From: Natronocella acetinitrilica
GTDB lineage: Bacteria > Pseudomonadota > Gammaproteobacteria > Nitrococcales > Aquisalimonadaceae
DNA: 64,000 bases
Direction: 5' to 3'
Assembly: GCF_024170285.1 (NCBI RefSeq)
Contig: NZ_JALJXV010000001.1
Location: 620,001 to 684,000 of the forward strand
Of this stretch, positions 58,043 to 64,000 are shown piece after piece (position 1 is the first letter of the stretch; the number at the start of each line of letters is the position of its first letter). The notes under the pieces are model-generated. The model was not told where the DNA came from, ran no database searches, and worked only from the letters and a program-made list of their open reading frames with translations. The position numbers and the translations under genes were made by a program.

Positions 58043-61000
58043 CTAGTCGTCTTCGGATAACGTGGCGGGCCGCGGCTTGTAGGCGGCCTCGCCGTTCAGC
58101 CCGGGATGGTCCGGTCGTGGGCGATCCAGGTGATAGCCCTGGGCCAGGTCCACGCCCATCTCCCGCAGCAACGCCAGGGTGGCGCCATCTTCAACGAACT
58201 CCGCGATGGTGCGCTTGCGCAGCCCCGCAGCCACGTCGATCATGGCCTTGACGAAGGCCTGGTTGTCCCGGTTGTTGGGCAGATCACGGATGAACATGCC
58301 ATCGATCTTGAGTATCTGCACTGCCAGGTATTTCAGGTAGGCAAAGGTGGAGAAGCCGGAGCCGAAGTCGTCCAGACAGACGGTACAGCCGGCCTGCTGC
58401 AACTGCTCGATGAAGCGCTGGGCGTCCTGCATTTCCGAAACCGCGGCTGTCTCGGTGAGTTCGATGATCAGCCGACCCGGATCCACGCCATTCTCGGCGA
58501 GTAGACGCTCGATGTAGCGCGCCATGCCCGGGTCATCGAAGCTTCGACCGGACAGGTTCACGGCCAGCCCTGACAGGCGCTGATGGTCGGCAAGGGTCTC
58601 CACGCTCTGGCGCAGTACCCAGCGGTCGATATCGAGAATCTGCCCGCTCTTCTCGGCGATGGGGATGAACTGCCCCGGCATCAGGATGCGGCTGTTGTCC
58701 GCCGGATCACGCATCCGCACCAGTGCCTCAAGATGGCTCAGGCCGCTATCCGCCGTTCTGTAGATACCCTGGAAATGCAGCTCAAACAGGTCTTCGTCCA
58801 GCGCAGCGGCGATGCGTGTGGTCCATGACAGGCGCTCAAGATTGGCTTCCGCACGGTCGGCACTGGCGTCGTAGAGCGCCCAGGTGTTCTTGCCGTGCTG
58901 CTTGGCCTGGTACATGGCGGTGTCGGCATGGGCCACCAGCGATTCCGCGTCACTGCCATGGTCGGGGAAGATGGCGATTCCAACGCTGACGGTGAGGCGG
59001 AAGTTGCTGCCCCGAAAACGCAGGGGAATTGCAGACACCGCATGCACCACGCGCTCGGCGAGTCGCGCCGGATCATCACTGTCGGTCAGTTCGGTGAGTA
59101 TGGCGAACTCGTCCCCACCCAGTCGCGCGAACAGGTCGCCACCCCGCACCAGGCTTGCCACTTCCCCTGCTGTGCGTACCAGGACGGTATCACCGGCCCG
59201 GTGGCCGAAGTTGTCGTTGATGTGCTTGAAGTCGTCCAGGTCGAAGTACATCAGGGCGAAGCGCGCATGCATGCGCTGGGAGGCCTTGATCGTTCGCTCC
59301 AGGTGTTCCTGAAAGCGGTGACGGTTGTAGAGACCGGTGAGCGGGTCATGCTCGGCGAGATAAACCAGTTGCTGCGCGGTCTGCCGCTCGTGGGTGACGT
59401 CCTCGTAGATCCACAGCCGCCCGATCAACCGCCCTTCGGTGTCGTTGACCGGGTAGGACAGCTGGGTGAGTACCCGGCCGTCATAGAGGTCCACCTCGAA
59501 GCGTTCACTGATTTCCTGGGTGTCCAGCACCTGCAGTACGTGCTTCGAGGCATGGTCCGGGCGAGCGAACTGGTGGGTTGAGTGCTCCAGTACGCTGCGG
59601 GTGGCTTCGCCGACAAGCTCGAGTTCGTCAGAAATGGCCCACATCCGCCGGAATGCGGGGTTCACGTATTCCACGTTCCCCTTGCGGTCCTCGAACAATA
59701 TCCCGATGTTCATGCCGGAGAGCAGCGCCGCCATGCGGCTTTGCTCGCGCTGCGCCACGTCCCGCAGATCCCGCTGCTGCTGTTCCGACTGGCGCAGTCG
59801 GGCCGTGGCCTCCTCGCGCTCGGTGACGTCCTGCAGGGTGCCCAGGAAACGGCGCCCTCCGCCCTGATCCCGTATGCAGCGATAAGTCGGTGCCAGATGG
59901 CGTTGTGGCCCGAACGCGGGATTCGACCGTACTACCTGGGCGGTAGGCTCCCGGTCGGCTTCGAGGGCTTCCAGTGCGTCGCTGACCGCTGTGCGATCGT
60001 CGGGATGCAGGCGCTCCAGGAAAGTAGCCAGGCTGGGCGTGGTCTCTGACGGATCCGTCGCCAGCAGCCTGTACAGTTGCGATGACCAGTAGGCCTGGTC
60101 GTCGTCATCCATCGCCAGCTCCCAGTGCCCAAGGGCCGCGTGCCGCTCCGCCTGCTCAAGCCGGTCGTTTGTGTCACGTAGCGCACGCTCCGCCCGGAGT
60201 CTCTCTGCAATGTCATGGACAATGGCGACGAACCTCGGCCGCTCGCCAGGGGGAGCGATATACTGCAGGAATATCTCCACCGGCACCCGCTGACCATGGC
60301 GGGTGAGATGGACAGTCTCGAACCGGCGCAGGTCCATGTCCCCATGGATCAGCGGCGCTATCATTTCCCGGAATTGTGGCTCGGGAAACTCCGGCTTGAT
60401 GTCGTAGGGGTGCATGGTCAGCAGGGCCTCGCGACTCCAGCCCACCTGCCGGGCTGCCCCCTGGTTGACGTATGTGAAGCGCAGGGTCTCCGCATCGAAA
60501 ATGAAAACCGCATCCAGCGTGCGATCCAGGGTGGTCTGGAACTGGTGGAGGTCTGCCCGGGCCTGCTCCAACGCAGTTGCATCGACCACATGCCCCTCAA
60601 GGAACAGCAACTTGCCGGCGTCGTCGTAGATGCCGCGGCCGTGGTCGTAGAACCAGCCGGTCTGGCCATCGGCGCGGATGACCCGGAAAGTGACCTCGAA
60701 AGCACCGCGGTCCTCCAGGGATGACTGGATCTCGTCCCAGACCCGGTCCCGGTCATCGGGGTGGACAATATCCTGCAGTGTGGCCTCGCGGGTACTCAGG
60801 AAGGCGTCCACCGAATAGCCGGTCATGCCCTCTATATCGCCAACCATGTATAGCGGAGTCCAGTCTTCGTCGTTCCGGCAGCGGTAGAGAAAGCCCGACA
60901 GGGTTCCCATGACCCGGTCCAGGTCGTCGTTGTTGATGAGGCTGGATTGCCGCACCACCGCCATCAGTGCGAGGGCCACCGTGACCGTGAAGCCGCCTCG

Positions 61001-61645
61001 CAGCAGGCGGACGGGAACGCCGACGGCCTCCTGGAACCAGGCTTCCGTGGGTAACCAGCCAAGCAGGCCGATTGCCTGGGTGCCAATAATGGGAATCAGG
61101 AGGCCGTAGCCCGCCATGCAGGCTGCGGCCAGCCACAGCCATGGCGCAAAAGGCCGGATGGAATGACGCTCCGCCGGACAGAAGCTCGCAACAAACAAGG
61201 CCCCGGCAGCCAACAGAGCGCCCGGTAGCCCCAGAAACAGACGAGAACCCGCGTTCAGGCCCCGTGCGGGATCATCGGCCATCACGACGCAAAGGAGGAT
61301 CGCAGCGCCGACTACCGGGTAGAGCCACCAGATCCATCGTGGTGGCCGCTCGAACAGCGTCGCCAGGGAGCGGCGACCGAACTCCATCAGCGGCAGGTAG
61401 GAAAGAGGCAGCAGGATCCCGCCGACCACCAGCAACCAGGTGGCTGGCTGGCGCTGGAGTTCCCAGGCGAGGAAGATGGTCAGTGCGTGGAGCAGGGCGA
61501 AGAGGCCGAGTAGCCAGATGTGTGGCGCAAGCCTGAGCGCCCCACCCCTGCGCGGTAGCAGGCAAGCCACTACCGCCAGGACGATAAACGCCGCTGCCTG
61601 AATCTGGTAGATCAGCCCTAGGTGGGCCTGTACCCAATGTGTCAT
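58043..61645 (-). CDS. Multidomain membrane PAS-GGDEF-EAL protein
   Basis: A 1200-residue cyclic di-GMP protein. About seven N-terminal membrane helices (residues 10-230) form a sensor, followed by four PAS-like domains (about 255-360, 370-480, 495-610 and 625-745), a GGDEF domain (about 765-925) and an EAL domain (about 935-1190). GGDEF is intact (ARLGGDEFAILTE) with an RxxD inhibitory site five residues before it (RGGD). EAL is also intact: LEALVR, LTETAA, VCLDDFGSGF and LKIDGMF. Both activities are therefore possible, and the net direction depends on sensor input. It is encoded alone. Confidence 0.92.
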   Translation of the reverse strand: MTHWVQAHLGLIYQIQAAAFIVLAVVACLLPRRGGALRLAPHIWLLGLFALLHALTIFLAWELQRQPATWLLVVGGILLPLSYLPLMEFGRRSLATLFERPPRWIWWLYPVVGAAILLCVVMADDPARGLNAGSRLFLGLPGALLAAGALFVASFCPAERHSIRPFAPWLWLAAACMAGYGLLIPIIGTQAIGLLGWLPTEAWFQEAVGVPVRLLRGGFTVTVALALMAVVRQSSLINNDDLDRVMGTLSGFLYRCRNDEDWTPLYMVGDIEGMTGYSVDAFLSTREATLQDIVHPDDRDRVWDEIQSSLEDRGAFEVTFRVIRADGQTGWFYDHGRGIYDDAGKLLFLEGHVVDATALEQARADLHQFQTTLDRTLDAVFIFDAETLRFTYVNQGAARQVGWSREALLTMHPYDIKPEFPEPQFREMIAPLIHGDMDLRRFETVHLTRHGQRVPVEIFLQYIAPPGERPRFVAIVHDIAERLRAERALRDTNDRLEQAERHAALGHWELAMDDDDQAYWSSQLYRLLATDPSETTPSLATFLERLHPDDRTAVSDALEALEADREPTAQVVRSNPAFGPQRHLAPTYRCIRDQGGGRRFLGTLQDVTEREEATARLRQSEQQQRDLRDVAQREQSRMAALLSGMNIGILFEDRKGNVEYVNPAFRRMWAISDELELVGEATRSVLEHSTHQFARPDHASKHVLQVLDTQEISERFEVDLYDGRVLTQLSYPVNDTEGRLIGRLWIYEDVTHERQTAQQLVYLAEHDPLTGLYNRHRFQEHLERTIKASQRMHARFALMYFDLDDFKHINDNFGHRAGDTVLVRTAGEVASLVRGGDLFARLGGDEFAILTELTDSDDPARLAERVVHAVSAIPLRFRGSNFRLTVSVGIAIFPDHGSDAESLVAHADTAMYQAKQHGKNTWALYDASADRAEANLERLSWTTRIAAALDEDLFELHFQGIYRTADSGLSHLEALVRMRDPADNSRILMPGQFIPIAEKSGQILDIDRWVLRQSVETLADHQRLSGLAVNLSGRSFDDPGMARYIERLLAENGVDPGRLIIELTETAAVSEMQDAQRFIEQLQQAGCTVCLDDFGSGFSTFAYLKYLAVQILKIDGMFIRDLPNNRDNQAFVKAMIDVAAGLRKRTIAEFVEDGATLALLREMGVDLAQGYHLDRPRPDHPGLNGEAAYKPRPATLSEDD

Positions 61646-61764
61646 GGTCCCACCCAGGCTCCATGGTGCATCTTCTGAGTCTTATTGTTCCGGTCGAGAA
61701 TATGCGAACAGTCTTCGGCTGGCTACACTGGTGGGTTAACCGTGTGACCGGATCGAGGTGAATC

Positions 61765-63276
61765 GTGCCTGAATCGCAGCCTTCCAGGATGACGCCGTCG
61801 ATTGATATCGGCCCGCTGTCCAGCAGCTATGCTCAATTGCCATCCCGTTTTTACACCGGGCTTGGGCCGACGCCAGTGGCCAGGCCGGGGCTGATTGCGG
61901 TGAATCGTGATCTTGCCCAGGAACTCGGCCTTTCCCTGGGGGCCGTGAGCGAGCAGGACCTGGCCGAGGTCTTTTCCGGCAATCGTCTGCCCCAGGGTTC
62001 GGAGCCCATCGCCATGGCTTATGCCGGACACCAGTTCGGACACTTCGTCCCGCAACTGGGGGACGGTCGCGCCATTCTGCTTGGCGAGGTGGTGGACGGT
62101 CAGGGCCGCCGTCGTGACATCCAGCTCAAGGGAGCCGGCCGCACACCCTATTCCCGCGGCGGTGACGGTCGCGCGGCGCTGGGGCCGGTACTGCGTGAGT
62201 ACCTGGTCAGCGAGGCCATGCATGCCATGGGCGTGCCCACCACCCGGGCACTGGCCGCAGTGACCACCGGAGAGGCGGTTCTCCGTGAAGAGCCGCTGCC
62301 AGGTGCCGTGGTCACACGGGTTGCTGCCAGCCACATCCGTGTGGGCACCTTCCAGTTTTTTGCCGCACGGGGTGATGTGGAGGCAGTCCGCCAACTCACC
62401 GATTACGCCATTGCCCGGCACGATCCTGATCTGACTGATGCGGACAATCCACCGCTGGCGTTTCTGGGCCGGGTGATGGACCGTCAGGCCGCGCTGATCG
62501 CCCAGTGGATGGCGTTTGGTTTCATCCATGGGGTGATGAACACCGACAATTGCACGGTATCCGGTGAAACCATCGACTATGGCCCCTGCGCCTTCATGGA
62601 CGCCTACAATCCGCAACAAGTCTTCAGCGCCATTGACCGTCAGGGCCGCTACGCCTTTGATAACCAGCCTGCCATCGCTCAGTGGAATCTCGCCCGGCTC
62701 GCCGACTGCCTGCTGCCCCTGATCGATTCCGAAGAGCAGCGGGCCATCGAACTCGCCGTGGAATGCCTTGAGGCGTTTCCAGCCCGTTATGAGGCCCATC
62801 GGCTGTCGAACATGCGCGGCAAGCTAGGCCTGCGCAACGCGGAAGCCGAGGATGCAGGTCTCATCCAGGACCTGCACGATCTCATGCACCGTGAGCGGGC
62901 AGATTTCACCCTCACATTCCGGAGCTTGTCCAATGCCGTTGCGCCCGGTGCTGGCCTGGATTCGCTGACGCAAATCCTTGGCGAGTCGCCGGCCGCGGAA
63001 GACTGGATGGCCCGCTGGCGGGATCGCGTGGCGCGTGAGGCTGCGCCTGCGGAGGAAACGGTTGCACTGATGCGACAGGTCAATCCGGCCTATATCCCCC
63101 GCAATCACCAGTTGGAGCGGGTGATCGAGTCGGCGATAGGGCAGCAGGATTTCGAACCGTTCCATCGCCTGCTGGCGGTGGTGACCCACCCCTACGACGA
63201 ACGACCGGAGTGGGAGAGTTACCTGGCACCGCCCAGCGAAGAAGAACGCGTACGCAATACGTTCTGCGGCACCTGA
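61765..63276 (+). CDS. selO: Protein adenylyltransferase SelO (YdiU/UPF0061)
   Basis: A 503-residue pseudokinase-fold AMPylase. The family's conserved stretches are DIQLKGAGRTPYSRGGDGRA, AALGPVLREYLVSEAMHAMG, FGFIHGVMNTDNCTVSGETI, and YGPCAFMDAY. The C-terminus ends FCGT, with a Cys at the place where some animal homologues have selenocysteine. It transfers AMP from ATP to Ser/Thr/Tyr in redox proteins. The start is GTG 61765, preceded by GAGGTG. It is near full length for the family. Confidence 0.94.
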   Translation: MPESQPSRMTPSIDIGPLSSSYAQLPSRFYTGLGPTPVARPGLIAVNRDLAQELGLSLGAVSEQDLAEVFSGNRLPQGSEPIAMAYAGHQFGHFVPQLGDGRAILLGEVVDGQGRRRDIQLKGAGRTPYSRGGDGRAALGPVLREYLVSEAMHAMGVPTTRALAAVTTGEAVLREEPLPGAVVTRVAASHIRVGTFQFFAARGDVEAVRQLTDYAIARHDPDLTDADNPPLAFLGRVMDRQAALIAQWMAFGFIHGVMNTDNCTVSGETIDYGPCAFMDAYNPQQVFSAIDRQGRYAFDNQPAIAQWNLARLADCLLPLIDSEEQRAIELAVECLEAFPARYEAHRLSNMRGKLGLRNAEAEDAGLIQDLHDLMHRERADFTLTFRSLSNAVAPGAGLDSLTQILGESPAAEDWMARWRDRVAREAAPAEETVALMRQVNPAYIPRNHQLERVIESAIGQQDFEPFHRLLAVVTHPYDERPEWESYLAPPSEEERVRNTFCGT

Positions 63277-63285
63277 GGGATGGCT

Positions 63286-64000
63286 TCAGTCGGTGTTCCA
63301 GGGGGACATCTGCAACCGCAGTTTCCCTGAGAAGCCCTTGCGGCTTTTCAGGGGAATGTAGACTCCTTGATCGTCGGTTGGCGCCTCGCGACCGAGGTTC
63401 TCGCCCCAGCTCTCGTCCATGAGGTTGTAACGGATGAGCCAGCCATCGCTGCGGCGTGTCGCCCGAATGCTCACCGACTCCCGCAGCAGGTTCTCGCTGG
63501 GGATATGCCGGTTGAACGCAACGAGCCCATCTACCTGGTAGTCGGTGGCGGAAACCGAGAGATCGATACTGAAGACCAGTGTTCGTCCGATGGTGATCCG
63601 GGCCGTGTCCAGGAAAACGGTAAAAAGCCAGGGCCATCGAGGGCTCTCCAGCCCTTCGCGCTCGGGTTTGAACAACTCGTCGTATCGCCGGAAGACGGCG
63701 CTGTGGGTTGCGGTGGTCCGCTCAGTGAGGGTGTAGCCGGTTGCCGCCCGCGGCGCAACGATGGCCTCGAAGAAATACGATGCGCGCACCGAGCGGCCGG
63801 CCGCCTTTTCCCGTTGCACTGACGGCGGCAATGGCAGTTCCTCCACCTCCAGCTGGCCGTTCACCCGGACGTCGCCGAACAGGAAGCGCACCAGGTTCTG
63901 ATAACCTTCCTCTGAGTTGACGATGCCCATGGGTCCGCTGTGGCTTCGGTACACGAAGGCGCGGGGTGCGCCGTCCACCGCCGCATTCTCGATCTTCACC
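63286..64000 (-). CDS. Lipase/esterase-like protein, C-terminal part (5' end outside window)
   Basis: The minus-strand frame is open at the right edge, so only the last 238 codons are seen. The segment FVYRSHSGPMGIVNSEEGYQ followed by NLVRFLFGDVRV looks like the catalytic-His region and C-terminal cap of GxSxG alpha/beta lipases; the nucleophile would be outside the window. The remainder is a beta-rich domain. The identification is moderate. It converges on SelO with 9 nt between stops. Confidence 0.55.
   Translation of the reverse strand, partial: VKIENAAVDGAPRAFVYRSHSGPMGIVNSEEGYQNLVRFLFGDVRVNGQLEVEELPLPPSVQREKAAGRSVRASYFFEAIVAPRAATGYTLTERTTATHSAVFRRYDELFKPEREGLESPRWPWLFTVFLDTARITIGRTLVFSIDLSVSATDYQVDGLVAFNRHIPSENLLRESVSIRATRRSDGWLIRYNLMDESWGENLGREAPTDDQGVYIPLKSRKGFSGKLRLQMSPWNTD

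Noticed and set aside
1-64000. CRISPR arrays, tRNA or rRNA genes, insertion sequences, prophage genes
   Set aside because: No regularly spaced direct repeats, cloverleaf genes, transposase or phage structural reading frames were seen on reading both strands.

Overview
The window is GC-rich bacterial chromosome with dense, operon-packed genes. Gene content points to a gammaproteobacterium, most likely a halophilic or haloalkaliphilic member near Ectothiorhodospiraceae. The reasons are the NarXL/NarK1K2/NarGHJI type, TRAP and ABC scavenging systems, SelO, the BigR sulfide module and halophile-style palindromic repeats. This placement is inference. I saw no phage, insertion sequence, CRISPR array, rRNA or tRNA gene.

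Layout. 1-7222 holds mixed housekeeping genes: the end of a hydroxyacid dehydrogenase, a PcaC-like protein, an NlpC/P60 lipoprotein, a DMT transporter followed by a remnant of a second one, an HtrA-like lipoprotein protease, ferredoxin-NADP reductase and ferrochelatase. 7282-17409 is one long catabolic locus: AraC regulator, oligopeptide-type ABC importer, N-carbamoyl amino-acid-type hydrolase, acetylpolyamine-deacetylase-type protein, RidA, ornithine cyclodeaminase-like protein and an unknown protein. An asparaginase converges on it. 18498-25037 is a nucleoside-type (BMP) ABC importer with an aminohydrolase, behind an apparent NtrC/sigma-54 promoter. 25092-34652 has an Ig-like lipoprotein, DUF1289 protein, aromatic/aspartate aminotransferase, amidase plus TRAP transporter, glycosyltransferase and glutathione peroxidase.

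34855-49101 is the nitrate respiration island. narXL is divergent from narK1-narK2-narGHJI, with a near-perfect FNR box and a NarL 7-2-7 site in between. It is followed by a parvulin, a conserved small protein and a hemerythrin. A pair of elaborate inverted-repeat elements sits between narI and the parvulin gene. They share a 52-nt core, paired inner hairpins with compensatory changes, and completely different but self-complementary outer arms. They are the most unusual structure in the window.

49200-54077 is a metal and sulfur stress region: a metallothionein with a zinc-type ArsR repressor and operator, a Crp/Fnr regulator, and a BigR-YeeE/YedE-persulfide dioxygenase module. 54064-64000 holds an MFS transporter, lipocalin, a fluoroacetate-dehalogenase-like hydrolase with the complete signature, a PatB/MalY C-S lyase, a 1200-residue PAS-GGDEF-EAL protein, SelO, and the end of a lipase-like gene.

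Repeats: four copies of a short REP-like palindrome lie at three intergenic sites, and a 28-bp perfect hairpin separates the DUF1289 gene from the aminotransferase. Nitrogen scavenging (ABC, BMP, TRAP/amidase, asparaginase) and anaerobic nitrate respiration are the main themes.
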